Positions 35,951 to 45,084 of a DNA stretch of 64,000 nucleotides are shown here, one piece after another. The notes below the pieces were generated by a model. That model was not told where the DNA came from. It ran no database searches and saw only the letters and a program-made list of their open reading frames with translations. Source of the stretch: Leptolyngbya sp. PCC 7375 (GTDB lineage: Bacteria; Cyanobacteriota; Cyanobacteriia; Phormidesmidales; Phormidesmidaceae); contig NZ_JH993797.1 of NCBI RefSeq assembly GCF_000316115.1, forward strand, positions 5,008,486-5,072,485. The letters are read 5' to 3'. The position numbers were made by a program, and so were the translations under genes. Position 1 is the stretch's first letter, and the number at the start of each line of letters is the position of its first letter.

Positions 35951-36877
35951 ATGGCTCAGCTTACCGTCAACGAAGTGCTCTCCAAGGTTAGCCATCAGCA
36001 ATCGTTACGTCGAGCTGAGCTGAGCAAGATAGATCTGGGAGGAGCCGCACTGGACCGAGGGAATTTTGCCCATGCGTATCTACGGCAAGCAAATTTGACT
36101 GGTGCGTCCTGTGAAGGTACTGACTTTTCAAAAGCCACACTAGTTCTGGCGGTACTTTCAGACGCTCGCTTTGATAAAGCCCGATTGGATGCGGCTGAAT
36201 TGACCCGTGCTCGTTTAGAGCGGGGTATTTTCCGTGAACTACAGGCACCTAAAGCCAAGTTTCATGGCGCGCATCTCACTGAAGCTGACCTATCATTTGC
36301 CACGTTGACCCAGGCCGATTTATCCAATGCCATTGGTCATCGCACCCGCTTCAGTTGGGCAAATCTAGTCAAGGCGCAGCTAATTGATTCTGACTTTAGT
36401 GAAGCAGTCTTTGAAGGCGCTAATCTGACTCGCAGCAACTGGCATCGTGCAACAGTGCGAGGCGCTAATTTTCAACAAGCTGACCTGGAGGCAGCTCGGT
36501 TACGCGCAGCTAACTTGAACGGAGTCAATCTAACTAAAGCTAACTTGCTCAATGCCATTCTGGAGCAAACACAGCTAGACGGTGCCGTATTGATGGCCGC
36601 CCAGGCTGACTGGGCAACACTGAATGGAGCCAGTTTAATTGAAACTGACTGGACTGATGCCTCTATGATGGGGGCTCAGCTAGAGGGGGCTAATCTTGCA
36701 GGCGCTAACTTGGCAGGGGTGAACTTGCAGCAAGCAAATCTTGAAAATGCCAACTTGACAGCGGTTGATTTTACCGATGCTCAAGTCGCAGGTGCTATTT
36801 TTACTGACGTACAGGGATTGACTGAAACACAGATTGTCTGGCTCAAGCAGAGCGGGGCACTAAATTTGCCTGGTTAA
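35951..36877 (+). CDS. Pentapeptide-repeat protein
   Basis: A 308-residue protein made mostly of A(D/N)LXX pentapeptides, which fold into a right-handed square beta helix (for example ADLSFATLTQADLSNA and ANLAGANLAGVNLQQANLEN). The N-terminal 25 residues and C-terminal 30 (DVQGLTETQIVWLKQSGALN) cap the helix. No signal peptide. Cyanobacteria carry many such proteins of uncertain role. A second one follows in the same direction. Confidence 0.9.
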   Translation: MAQLTVNEVLSKVSHQQSLRRAELSKIDLGGAALDRGNFAHAYLRQANLTGASCEGTDFSKATLVLAVLSDARFDKARLDAAELTRARLERGIFRELQAPKAKFHGAHLTEADLSFATLTQADLSNAIGHRTRFSWANLVKAQLIDSDFSEAVFEGANLTRSNWHRATVRGANFQQADLEAARLRAANLNGVNLTKANLLNAILEQTQLDGAVLMAAQADWATLNGASLIETDWTDASMMGAQLEGANLAGANLAGVNLQQANLENANLTAVDFTDAQVAGAIFTDVQGLTETQIVWLKQSGALNLPG

Positions 36878-36962
36878 AAATGCTACACCACCTAATGTAG
36901 AGTGCTACAACATAGGTGCTTACGCAGTGAGGAGAGTTGAGTTGTTTCACCTCTTCAAGGTT

Positions 36963-37823
36963 ATGGATATCCTCGCTTTCTGGCAGCAATATCACCAAAC
37001 TGAACGCAGCTTTGTTGGTATGCGTTTGCACCAAGCTAATTTCTATCAGGCTAATCTAAGTGGCTTAGATTTTAGCCACAGTGATTTATCTAAGGCTAGT
37101 TTTATTTGGGCTGATATCAGCGGTGTCATATTGGTAGCTGCCAACTTGCAAAACACGGTTGGCATCTGGCTACAGGGATTATGGGCTGACTTAACTGAGG
37201 CTGATGTTTGTCACGCTGATTGGAGCTGTGCCAACCTAACGGCAGCAAAGCTAGACCGGGCGGATTTTGTCCTAGCTAAGCTGACTGGTGCAACATTGTG
37301 TGAGGTATCTGCTCAAGATTCTAACTTTTCAAAAGCTCAGCTCTGGGGAACTTTGGCCACAAAAGCTGATTTTAGTGGCGCTTGTTTACATCAAACCAAT
37401 TGGGCAACAGCTCGACTGATAGGGACCCAATTGGTGACAACCGACCTTAGCTGGAGCAATCTTTCACAAGTTTTGGCCACAGAGGCCAATCTGACATCTG
37501 CGAACCTAGAAGGTAGCGATTTAAGGGACGCAGATTTCACAGGGGCATGCTTTAGAAAAGCTGACTTAACAGCTACTAATTGCCAGGGAATCTGTCTACA
37601 ACGGGCCAACCTACAGCATGCTGATTTACGGGGAGCTGACTTAACAAACGCCAATTTATCAGGAGCTGATTTAACCGGAGCAAATCTCAAAGGTGCAAAC
37701 TTGACCAACATCCTACAGACCGATGCCATAGGAAGTACCAGTCATAGTAAAGTGCCTACAGATTGGCCACCTGATGCGCGTTGCCATAATGCCCAACTCT
37801 TCAAAAATCGGGCTTTTCAATAA
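36963..37823 (+). CDS. Pentapeptide-repeat protein
   Basis: A 286-residue protein starting MDILAFWQQYHQTERSFVGM, the common N-terminal cap of this family, then about 45 pentapeptides (for example ADLRGADLTNANLSGADLTG). The frame is open further upstream (GTG 36927, TTG 36942 with GAGGAG before it), so a longer start is possible. Its end overlaps a small minus-strand membrane-protein gene by 23 bp. It lies 86 bp after the previous pentapeptide gene. Confidence 0.88.
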   Translation: MDILAFWQQYHQTERSFVGMRLHQANFYQANLSGLDFSHSDLSKASFIWADISGVILVAANLQNTVGIWLQGLWADLTEADVCHADWSCANLTAAKLDRADFVLAKLTGATLCEVSAQDSNFSKAQLWGTLATKADFSGACLHQTNWATARLIGTQLVTTDLSWSNLSQVLATEANLTSANLEGSDLRDADFTGACFRKADLTATNCQGICLQRANLQHADLRGADLTNANLSGADLTGANLKGANLTNILQTDAIGSTSHSKVPTDWPPDARCHNAQLFKNRAFQ

Positions 37824-38019
37824 GGCAGAAAAAGGTTAGAGCAGCTGTACAAGCGAGGGTAGCTGCTGCCGATGCGTCACACCCTAGCGACTGCATTGGA
37901 AAGTAAAGGCAAATGGCCAGCACGCCCGACAGGCCAGTGGGGGTAATCAAAAACTCGAATACCTCTTGGGCTGTTTCTAGAAATTCTAATAGTTTGAGAA
38001 ATCGATCTAATAATGTCAT
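37801..38019 (-). CDS. Small hydrophobic protein at the end of the cytochrome operon
   Basis: A 72-residue frame with two hydrophobic segments (TGLSGVLAICLYFPM and AAATLACTAALTFFCLI) after an amphipathic N-terminus. It begins 14 bp after the thioredoxin gene ends, with AGGGA upstream, so it may be the last gene of that operon. Against it: short length and 23 bp of overlap with the converging pentapeptide gene. No family recognised. Confidence 0.45.
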   Translation of the reverse strand: MTLLDRFLKLLEFLETAQEVFEFLITPTGLSGVLAICLYFPMQSLGCDASAAATLACTAALTFFCLIEKPDF

Positions 38020-38033
38020 AGCTATATCATTCC

Positions 38034-38519
38034 CTATCCAATCAACTGGTCAAAAACATTCGCGAGGATGGGTTTTGGCACTTTGCCAACCCATGTTTTG
38101 ACCTCATCATGTTGGGCATTGAGCAGCGTGAACTGAGGGACACCAGAGGCACCATAGTCTGAAACTTGATTCGCCCATTGAGGATAATCAATGTCTAGCA
38201 TAACAAAGTTAATGGTATCGCCATACTGCTGATGTAGATCAGCAATCGCAGAGGACATGCCCTGACAGGTCGTGCACCAGTCAGCGTAAAACTCTATAAA
38301 TGTAGGGTTTGGGGATGCGATCGCAACTTCATAGGGCGTCGCCTCAGCTGCCATCGTTTTTAAGGTCATCAGTCCTGAAAGGGGCGTAAAACTGGTCGTC
38401 GTTGCCGCCGGACGCGTAATCAATAAGGTCACCAAAATCGCTACCAAAATCGCAATCATGGCAACCACTAATTTGATTGACGAGCCGGTTGCACCGTCCT
38501 TCGTCGTAAAAACCATCAA
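38034..38519 (-). CDS. Membrane-anchored thioredoxin (HCF164/TxlA-like)
   Basis: A 161-residue protein with one N-terminal membrane helix (about residues 15-36) and a thioredoxin domain on the lumenal or periplasmic side. The active site is ADWCTTCQGM (about 81-84) and the cis-proline is in SGVPQFTL. HCF164 and TxlA pass reducing power across the thylakoid membrane to keep apocytochrome cysteines reduced for haem attachment. Here it sits in an operon encoding multihaem cytochromes, 12 bp after a cytochrome b-like gene, which fits a role in maturing them. The TxlA/HCF164 label is by architecture. Confidence 0.8.
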   Translation of the reverse strand: MMVFTTKDGATGSSIKLVVAMIAILVAILVTLLITRPAATTTSFTPLSGLMTLKTMAAEATPYEVAIASPNPTFIEFYADWCTTCQGMSSAIADLHQQYGDTINFVMLDIDYPQWANQVSDYGASGVPQFTLLNAQHDEVKTWVGKVPKPILANVFDQLIG

Positions 38520-38531
38520 CTCACTGTCCCC

Positions 38532-39125
38532 TTAGCGATAGTAGTAAGCCAGGAACACATGCACTCCCAGCATCAAAATAAAAACACTGACTAGAAAAAT
38601 ATGGGTCGGCAGCCAAACAGCCCGCATATTGCGGATCAATGGCCCCTTCGTCATCACTAAATCTTTATTCCCTGGTACACCAAAGAACTTACGTGGTGAC
38701 TCAAGTATTCCTGTTTCTGCCACTACTCCTACTAGAGCAGAGAGGGTAACTGCAAAAAACACCCACAAAAATAAATAATTGAAATTAAGGCCGGTCGCAC
38801 CGATGGTATGTACCGCAACAATAGCTAGTAACCCAACGCCGAGGAAAATATGCACACTGCGCCACAACATCACAGAACCCGGCAACTTAATCTTAACGAG
38901 CCAGCTCCGACCTCGCTTACGTAGCGATAGCAACATTTCAAAGACAACAAATGCCAGAGCAACATAGCCTGTCACCTGCTTGTAGATTTCTCCACGGATA
39001 AAATGATGAAGCTCCACCGAACGCTCCCGTAGCGCATCCAAATAAATCGGACTGATCGCAAAGGGCAACAATAACAGAGCACTCGCAAGGGTCAATAAAA
39101 TTAGCGTGGAAAATTTAGGCTTCAT
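38532..39125 (-). CDS. Four-to-five-helix cytochrome b-like membrane protein
   Basis: A 197-residue integral membrane protein with helices near residues 7-28, 47-67, 88-109, 117-140 and 172-195. Histidines lie in or beside the helices: LHHFIRGE, WRSVHIFLGV, IVAVHTIG, LPTHIFL and LGVHVFL. This pattern fits a di-haem b-type quinol- or cytochrome-coupled protein (b561/DUF4405-like). It could link the membrane quinone pool to the multihaem cytochromes encoded just upstream. The family is uncertain, but the histidine spacing supports b-haem binding. Confidence 0.72.
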   Translation of the reverse strand: MKPKFSTLILLTLASALLLLPFAISPIYLDALRERSVELHHFIRGEIYKQVTGYVALAFVVFEMLLSLRKRGRSWLVKIKLPGSVMLWRSVHIFLGVGLLAIVAVHTIGATGLNFNYLFLWVFFAVTLSALVGVVAETGILESPRKFFGVPGNKDLVMTKGPLIRNMRAVWLPTHIFLVSVFILMLGVHVFLAYYYR

Positions 39126-39275
39126 TACCCCAAGGCAACAAACAGCAACAGTAAATAAACAACATTAGGGATAGAACTATTGGTGCAACCAACACCACTA
39201 CCCCTAATGTGAGGAGAGCTCTCTTAGAGACTCCCACTAAAGCCGTGTCAAACAACCGTTATGCCAAAGGACAAA

Positions 39276-39941
39276 CTAAGAAGTAGGCATGCTTTCAACA
39301 GGAATATTGATAACAACACCACCCATAACTTCACCCATCTCAAACTGCTTATCGGGATAGCGTTCAAGGTGAATGGGGTGAGTATTGTGGCAAGTCACAC
39401 AGGCTTCAGCAACCGCTTTATCAGGGTACATTGCGGAGAAATATGCCTGACCACCCACTTCTTGATAATCTTTATAGGCCTCACCACTGGCTTCCATTTC
39501 CTCTAGAGCAATTTTTTCAAAGTCACTCTTAGGTCCGTGGTTGTCGTTGATATACCAAGTAGAAATCAAGTTATAGGTAAAGTAACCAGATTCATTGGCA
39601 ATCTCAGAACCCAGGCGGAACATCTGTGCAGGCAGCGGGATACCATCAGTTTGCTGCCAGCCTTCAGTAGACTCAACGTCAAGTACACCCTTGTCCTTAG
39701 ACTTACCCTCAAGGGTTTTTACACGGTTTACTACGTGCTTGGTGTAAGCAGTACGATCCGCTGCTAGCACAGTGTGAATGTAATCAGCAACAAGATCAGG
39801 GGCAATACTAGGACCTGTCGCAGTCGCTATGGTAGAAGAAGCACCACCACTACAAGCAACAGCAGTAAAGCAAACTGCAGCGGCTAAGCCCAGTAACGCA
39901 ATTGTCCTAGCGCGAATGCTCTGAAACCAATTTATCAACAT
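39276..39941 (-). CDS. DUF3365 (Tll0287-like) c-type haem lipoprotein
   Basis: A 221-residue exported lipoprotein. The start at 39941 has AGGAG nine bases upstream. The signal peptide ends in a lipobox (FTAVAC, Cys about residue 30), giving a lipid anchor. The rest is the DUF3365 domain with one haem attachment site, CVTCH (about residues 188-192), in ACVTCHNTHP. Tll0287 of thermophilic cyanobacteria is a haem protein of this family. It probably carries one electron in the thylakoid lumen or periplasm. It lies 150 bp before the cytochrome b-like gene and 74 bp after the hexahaem gene. Confidence 0.88.
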   Translation of the reverse strand: MLINWFQSIRARTIALLGLAAAVCFTAVACSGGASSTIATATGPSIAPDLVADYIHTVLAADRTAYTKHVVNRVKTLEGKSKDKGVLDVESTEGWQQTDGIPLPAQMFRLGSEIANESGYFTYNLISTWYINDNHGPKSDFEKIALEEMEASGEAYKDYQEVGGQAYFSAMYPDKAVAEACVTCHNTHPIHLERYPDKQFEMGEVMGGVVINIPVESMPTS

Positions 39942-40014
39942 ATTAGTCATCTCCTGGTACATCCGGATATTTCAATCTTGTTCACGACAGAGGATTCTGA
40001 ACAACGACCATGCG

Positions 40015-40824
40015 CTATTCAGAGGCATTGCCCGATCTCCGCGCCTCAGCAGCCTTCATCATGTCAAAGGTCTCCATTTCAAGGGTTGGAGGTCGGTCAA
40101 AATTGGCTTCGACCAGCTCAGGGTCAAAAATACTGTTATAGCTATACTCAAGGCCGTGACAATTCATACACACATCCCCCACCATGCGATCCTGTGGTTT
40201 GAGATTGTATGTATTGTTGTGATTCACCTTGACAGTAGCACTATCATCTTGGCCATGGGGCACACGAGGTAAATGACAAGTAGAACAACTCACAGCACCA
40301 GGTCCAGGGCGAGGAAGCTGCTGACTCGCTGCAAACAACTCAGCATGCCTGGAATTTTGATAATTCAGGGAATGATTGTCGTTATGACAGGTTAAGCAAG
40401 CATCAACTGACGCTTCCACCGTGTTAGCAGAATGCACATCATGACAAGCATTACAGGTCATCTGCTTGTCCATTGCATCATGCTTCATAGGTAGTCTGGC
40501 CATCGCCGGGGTTAAAGGCGAATCACCTTCTAGTAGACGGACACCATGCTTACTTAGTAAGAACGTATCCACCGCTTGCTCGTGGCAAGATTGACAGGTC
40601 TCGTGATCAGGAGCTGCAAGAAACTCTTTAGTCTCACTATGCTGATGACAGCTGGCGCAATTCACATCGTTAAGAGCATGAGCGCTGCTTTGCCACAGAC
40701 TATTAATATCACTTAGCTCCTGCTCTGTCGTCGCTCCAGCCATCTGACTAGGACCAACACTCACTAGCAGTATCAATCCAAAAAGCACGAGAGAACGCAG
40801 CAGCCTAGATATCTGACACATCAT
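40015..40824 (-). CDS. Exported hexahaem c-type cytochrome
   Basis: A 269-residue protein with an N-terminal signal peptide (about 1-30). Six CxxCH sites follow: CASCH (56), CQSCH (77), CNACH (124), CLTCH (143), CSTCH (180) and CMNCH (219). A C-terminal region after the last haem (EYSYNSIFDPELVEANFDRP) is reminiscent of hydroxylamine-oxidoreductase/octahaem-type cytochromes, but the family is not certain. It overlaps the preceding pentahaem gene by 4 bp (ATGA), so the two are coupled. Such cytochromes conduct electrons or reduce small nitrogen or sulfur compounds. Multihaem cytochromes are rare in cyanobacteria. Confidence 0.9.
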   Translation of the reverse strand: MMCQISRLLRSLVLFGLILLVSVGPSQMAGATTEQELSDINSLWQSSAHALNDVNCASCHQHSETKEFLAAPDHETCQSCHEQAVDTFLLSKHGVRLLEGDSPLTPAMARLPMKHDAMDKQMTCNACHDVHSANTVEASVDACLTCHNDNHSLNYQNSRHAELFAASQQLPRPGPGAVSCSTCHLPRVPHGQDDSATVKVNHNNTYNLKPQDRMVGDVCMNCHGLEYSYNSIFDPELVEANFDRPPTLEMETFDMMKAAEARRSGNASE

Positions 40825-41477
40825 GAGCCACCTCCCAAAAACTCTTTGCTGAGGTTAGGCTCAGGGGCTGCTTCCAGGGATGTAGTCACCACCCGATCAG
40901 GGACCTCCTGAACAGGCAACATCTCTGGCGCTCCCATGTTCTGTCGCAAAAAGCCCGTCGATACCGTGCTGTGATCATGATAGTTGTGACAACCTGCAGT
41001 CCAGCAACCGTCCGGAGCAAATCCTTCATGGCTCTTGAGCTGTGTCAGGGTCAGCTCCTCATGACAAGCCATACACAAATCAGGTTGCAGATTCACTCCC
41101 CGACCAAACATGTGCACATGCTCATTGTGGCAAGCCGTACAGGTCAGTACGTCAACTCTCTCACGATACTCCGCCCAGCGAGGGTCTCGAAACTTTTTCA
41201 CCCCATGCAAATCATCAGCTAGCTCGGCCCCATGACACCGGGTGCAGGTCTCATTACTAACGGGTTTAAACCCTTCATGACAAGAAGCACAGGACGCCTC
41301 AAAGACATGATGTCCTTCAGAGGTTTCACCAGGTAGAAAAACCTCTTTCTTATCTAGAGCAAACGCTGCTGAAACCCACACAAGCAAAATAACCAAAGCC
41401 AGAATAATGCCTGTCTTGAGGGAGAATGCGTTACCTAGTCTTTGCTTAAAAGAGCGTGCCATCAAATCTCTAAGCAA
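40821..41477 (-). CDS. Membrane-anchored pentahaem cytochrome c with a CX4CH site
   Basis: A 218-residue protein with one N-terminal membrane helix (about 22-40; GIILALVILLVWVSAAFA), which may be a signal anchor. Haem sites: CASCH (63), CTRCH (78), CTACH (113), CMACH (135) and the atypical CWTAGCH (158-164), a CX4CH as in cytochrome c3. A proline-rich tail follows. Many histidines near the sites could be sixth ligands. An anchored donor to the coupled hexahaem protein is the simplest reading. The quinol-dehydrogenase NapC/NrfH signature is absent. Confidence 0.88.
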   Translation of the reverse strand: MLRDLMARSFKQRLGNAFSLKTGIILALVILLVWVSAAFALDKKEVFLPGETSEGHHVFEASCASCHEGFKPVSNETCTRCHGAELADDLHGVKKFRDPRWAEYRERVDVLTCTACHNEHVHMFGRGVNLQPDLCMACHEELTLTQLKSHEGFAPDGCWTAGCHNYHDHSTVSTGFLRQNMGAPEMLPVQEVPDRVVTTSLEAAPEPNLSKEFLGGGS

Positions 41478-41483
41478 CCACCA

Positions 41484-42473
41484 TTAAAGCAACACCATCA
41501 GCAGAATGACGAGAGCCGCCGCGCCACCGCCGATAATGCCCGCCGTTGTTCCCGCACCAATACCTTCTGGCACCTCAGTTGGCACAGCTGCTGCAGATTC
41601 CAACTGAATATCCTGCTGATCGTAGTCAGCCCCTTCAAGCATCAGCTCAGTGATGGCACCGTATGCACCAACCCAAGCATCCTTGACATCAGACGTCCAG
41701 GCATCACCTGCATACTGCTCCAGAGTCTTCAGCAAACTATTTCCCACCAAAGGATAGTGAGCAGGCAGAGCACCATACTTAACATGACGTGCCCCTAAGC
41801 CCTTTAAGGCTTTGCTCAAAATATCTGGCTTACGTAGGTTTTCAACCACCATCACCAGACCACCCTTAAGCATCTGCTTCTGCTTAGCCATATCCGTATG
41901 CTCAAACAAGGGGCGAGCATCTGGATAATCGGTAAACAGATGGTCGTAAAACGTCGATACTAAGTCATCGGCCTTAGGCGCAACCAACGCAAAGCTTTGT
42001 TCGAGCAGCTCTACATTGAGACCACCCTCCTCGGCAGGCGCACTTTCTAATGCCACTTCTTCCTGTGTATAATCAGCTCCTTCAAGCATCAGCTCAGTAA
42101 TCGCTCCATACGCACCGGCCCAAGCTTCCTTGAGATCCGATGTCCATGCGTCACCGGCATATTGTTCAAGGGTTTTCAACAAACTGTTGCCCACAAGCGG
42201 ATAGTGCTCTGGCAGAGCACCATACTTGACATGACGAGCACCCAAGCCCTTAAGCGCATTACTCAGAACCTCCGGCTTCCTGAGATTCTCAATAACCATC
42301 ACCAGAGCACCTTTAAGCATCTGTTGCTGCTTCGCCATATCGGAATGCTCAAACAATGGCTTAGCTGCTGGATAGTCTGTAAAAAGGTTGTTATAGAAGC
42401 TACCTACAAACTGATCAGCTTTGGGCTTCACAAGTTCGAAACTCTGCTCTAACAACTCAACGTTTAAGGACAT
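41484..42473 (-). CDS. Tail-anchored tandem double globin
   Basis: A 329-residue protein of two globin domains and a C-terminal membrane helix. Domain 1 is residues 2-140 and domain 2 about 151-290. Each has the proximal histidine in GARHVKYG (about 81 and 230) and the HYPLVGNSLL segment typical of single-domain bacterial haemoglobins like Vitreoscilla Hb. Most positions agree between the two domains, implying a recent internal duplication. A helix at about 308-329 (IIGGGAAALVILLMVLL) ends the protein. The start at 42473 aligns domain 1 with domain 2. It is the first gene of the cytochrome operon; O2 or NO binding next to the redox chain is likely. Confidence 0.9.
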   Translation of the reverse strand: MSLNVELLEQSFELVKPKADQFVGSFYNNLFTDYPAAKPLFEHSDMAKQQQMLKGALVMVIENLRKPEVLSNALKGLGARHVKYGALPEHYPLVGNSLLKTLEQYAGDAWTSDLKEAWAGAYGAITELMLEGADYTQEEVALESAPAEEGGLNVELLEQSFALVAPKADDLVSTFYDHLFTDYPDARPLFEHTDMAKQKQMLKGGLVMVVENLRKPDILSKALKGLGARHVKYGALPAHYPLVGNSLLKTLEQYAGDAWTSDVKDAWVGAYGAITELMLEGADYDQQDIQLESAAAVPTEVPEGIGAGTTAGIIGGGAAALVILLMVLL

Positions 42474-43182
42474 TCCTGTTAGTCTCACTTCAACAAGTTT
42501 TCGTCACAAGCATTGTTTCAAGGAACCAAAAAATGCCATGCACAGATGCTCGGAAAGCACAAAGCATTCCAACAAATCAACTAATGCACTGAAACAAGCT
42601 AAGTGATGATTGTGGGGCTCGATTCCACAGATGCCTTTTCAGAGCACCCAAGGAAATCAAAGACAAATACAGCGTCATGGAACCAAATGCCTGAGACCAG
42701 CTTCGACAGTAACAAAGCTTTATGTCTATGGATCGGTATCTGCGTATTCGACTATCACCGTATTGCGATCACAACTATTTTTTTGTGGCTTCAGATACCA
42801 AAATGACAGCTAAATCCCTTTAACGCATCTGACATTTGCAAAAATTGAATCCATCTTGCTTTTGGAAAATAATTTTGGAAGACAACATTTTTTCATTTAA
42901 ACCAAAACTACTAAAACTCTTTATTTAAGAAGCTTTCATACGTCAATTCATCTCTAGTTGCGTATATTTTTGGGTTCTAAATAATTACGAAAATAAGTGA
43001 TCATTTGCGTTTATCGACATAGATCGATTCGTTTTTTGAATAATATCGGTCGCGATAATAGGAAACAGAGATTTTCTGTGCCCATGTATACAAACAAGAC
43101 CTCAAATCACGGTGAAGATTGTCAAATGTTGTTGTTTTTATCGACAACCCAGCAATGTGAGTAATCTGGTAATTCCTCGCTT
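42474..43182. other. AT-rich divergent regulatory region of the haem module
   Basis: About 700 bp separate the globin/cytochrome operon and the divergent ResB gene. No convincing coding frame is seen (short plus frames near 42603-42813 look random). No clear FNR, NtcA or CRP half-site pairs were recognised. Promoters for both arms must lie here, which makes it the place to look for the controlling signal. Confidence 0.5.
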
Positions 43183-44994
43183 ATGACCTCTGCCGTGGTT
43201 CAATTTATAGGTTCCATTAGACTGGCCGTCCCCTTATTGGTAATGATTGGCTCTGTTCTTATCGGTGCAACATTTTATGAGTCAGAGGTAGGGTCAGCTG
43301 TTGTTCAGCAAGAGATTTATAAGAGTCCATGGTTTGGGGCTTTGATGTTTCTGCTAGCAGTGAATCTAAGTCTTTCCACATTACTCCGCTATCCCTGGAA
43401 GGGGGCTCGTAAAGTTGGCTTTGCCATTGCTCACTGGGGTTTGGTGGTGATTATCGCCGGGTCAGCGGCGGTTATTCATTTAAGTGTTGAAGGCATGTTG
43501 CTGGCACGTACAGACAGCGGTCCTGTCAGTACCTTGCGGGTGGAGGGTGACCTTCTGGAAGTTGCTGCCCCTGGTCAAGAGACACAGCAGGCATCCTTAT
43601 TCATTAAGGACAATGGCAGTGTTGTTCCCAATCACCTAGGAGATTTATCTCTACTGGGCTATACCAATCACGCCATTAAGACGACTCACTTTACAGATGG
43701 CGCAACCATTGACAATCCAGCTGTAAGGCTTTCTCTCAGTAGCGATCGCATGGGTCAGACGCTAGACCGTTGGCTAGCAGTTGCTCCGGCGTCCTATGAT
43801 CGCCTGGATATCGGGCCTGCTGAATTACAAATCATCAAGGTGCACTCTGGTCAGGAGTTGCAGCAAGCGTTAACCATGCCTTCTCCAGACAGTCATGCTG
43901 TCTGGGGCACATTGACTCTTAATCTCCCAGACATGACTCAAACAGTAGATGTGAAATCTAGCGTGAATCAAACCATCATGCTGGGGGATGTTGAACTCAC
44001 CATCAAAGATTTTTGGCCTGATTTTCGCCTTGATGGTGATGGCCAGCCAGAAACTGTAACGCAGCAGCTGCGAAATCCAGCTGTGCAGCTAGAGTTCTCG
44101 ATGGGGGATGCAACTGAGCGTTGGTTTATCTTTGGCAACCCAGCGTTCGAACCCATTCGTGCACAGTTGGCGGGAGACAATCCTTTAGTCGTAGATATCG
44201 ACTACCAAATTTTGGCCAATACACAACCCGAAGCATTCTTTAAGGTCGTTGTGGATGATGCAGGTGAGCTGCATTATGCGGCCAAGTCATCTAAAAGCTT
44301 TCAAGCTGGTTCCCTTGCTCTAGGAGATGCGGTGTCACCAGGATGGGCAGATTTTGAAATCACCCTTGAAGACTATGTGCCACAAGCACGCGTTGAGCGA
44401 GATATTGTGCCTTTACCAGAGGGTTCCGAAGGTGGAGAACCCGCTTTGCAGGTTGCAACTGCAGATGGCCAGATAGCTTGGGTGCCATGGGGGGAGCCAA
44501 CCACGATTACAACCCAGGCAGGCGATTTGTACGTAGCCTTCAGCCCCAAGTTGATGCAGCTACCCTTTGCCCTTAAACTCAATGACTTTATCGTGGAGCG
44601 CAATGAGGGTAGCGAGTCTGTGGCCATGTGGACGAGTCTGGTTACACTGATGGAGCCACAAACTGGTGAATTGACAGAACGTCGAGTGTGGATGAATCAT
44701 CCTACGTGGTTTAAGGGGTGGAAAGTTGCCCAGGCATCGTGGAATCCTGGTGATTTAGCCCAGTCTACGTTGCAGGTTAAGCGTGAACCCTGGTGGGTGA
44801 CAGGCCTGACTTGGCTGGGTTCACTCATGGTGACCCTGGGCGTAGCCATTATGTTCTACGGTCGAGCTGTGGCTAAAAAGCTGAAATTTGTGGGTGGCAT
44901 CTTAGGGTCTGCTGAAGATAACCAAGATGTTGGTACCAAACAGATTCCCATTTTTAACGTTTTCTCTAACGGTTCAGGCAAAACCGCTACATAG
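43183..44994 (+). CDS. ResB-like cytochrome c biogenesis protein
   Basis: A 603-residue System II haem-attachment protein. Membrane helices lie near residues 15-33, 50-68 and 78-97 and one near 540-560, with a large lumenal beta-rich domain of about 440 residues between. The sequence (FIGSIRLAVPLLVMIGSVLI, then HWGLVVIIAGSAAVIHL) fits ResB/Ccs1-like proteins, which hold the apocytochrome for haem ligation. It precedes a CcsA-like gene by 90 bp. Because it lies opposite a multihaem operon it is probably a dedicated copy, separate from the housekeeping Ccs1. I infer this from context. Confidence 0.85.
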   Translation: MTSAVVQFIGSIRLAVPLLVMIGSVLIGATFYESEVGSAVVQQEIYKSPWFGALMFLLAVNLSLSTLLRYPWKGARKVGFAIAHWGLVVIIAGSAAVIHLSVEGMLLARTDSGPVSTLRVEGDLLEVAAPGQETQQASLFIKDNGSVVPNHLGDLSLLGYTNHAIKTTHFTDGATIDNPAVRLSLSSDRMGQTLDRWLAVAPASYDRLDIGPAELQIIKVHSGQELQQALTMPSPDSHAVWGTLTLNLPDMTQTVDVKSSVNQTIMLGDVELTIKDFWPDFRLDGDGQPETVTQQLRNPAVQLEFSMGDATERWFIFGNPAFEPIRAQLAGDNPLVVDIDYQILANTQPEAFFKVVVDDAGELHYAAKSSKSFQAGSLALGDAVSPGWADFEITLEDYVPQARVERDIVPLPEGSEGGEPALQVATADGQIAWVPWGEPTTITTQAGDLYVAFSPKLMQLPFALKLNDFIVERNEGSESVAMWTSLVTLMEPQTGELTERRVWMNHPTWFKGWKVAQASWNPGDLAQSTLQVKREPWWVTGLTWLGSLMVTLGVAIMFYGRAVAKKLKFVGGILGSAEDNQDVGTKQIPIFNVFSNGSGKTAT

Positions 44995-45084
44995 AGGAAA
45001 TAGTTATCTGCATCATCCCATCTGTATCAAAATAGGGACTTAAGTCCCTGTGATTCGAGTATCCGCATTCATAAGTCACATCCC

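Noticed and set aside
40821..41477. NapC/NrfH-type quinol dehydrogenase
   Set aside because: There is one N-terminal helix and five haem sites, but the NapC/NrfH haem-site pattern and spacing are absent.
42603..42813. Two short plus-strand frames in the gap before ResB
   Set aside because: Random-looking composition, no ribosome site, frames overlap one another.
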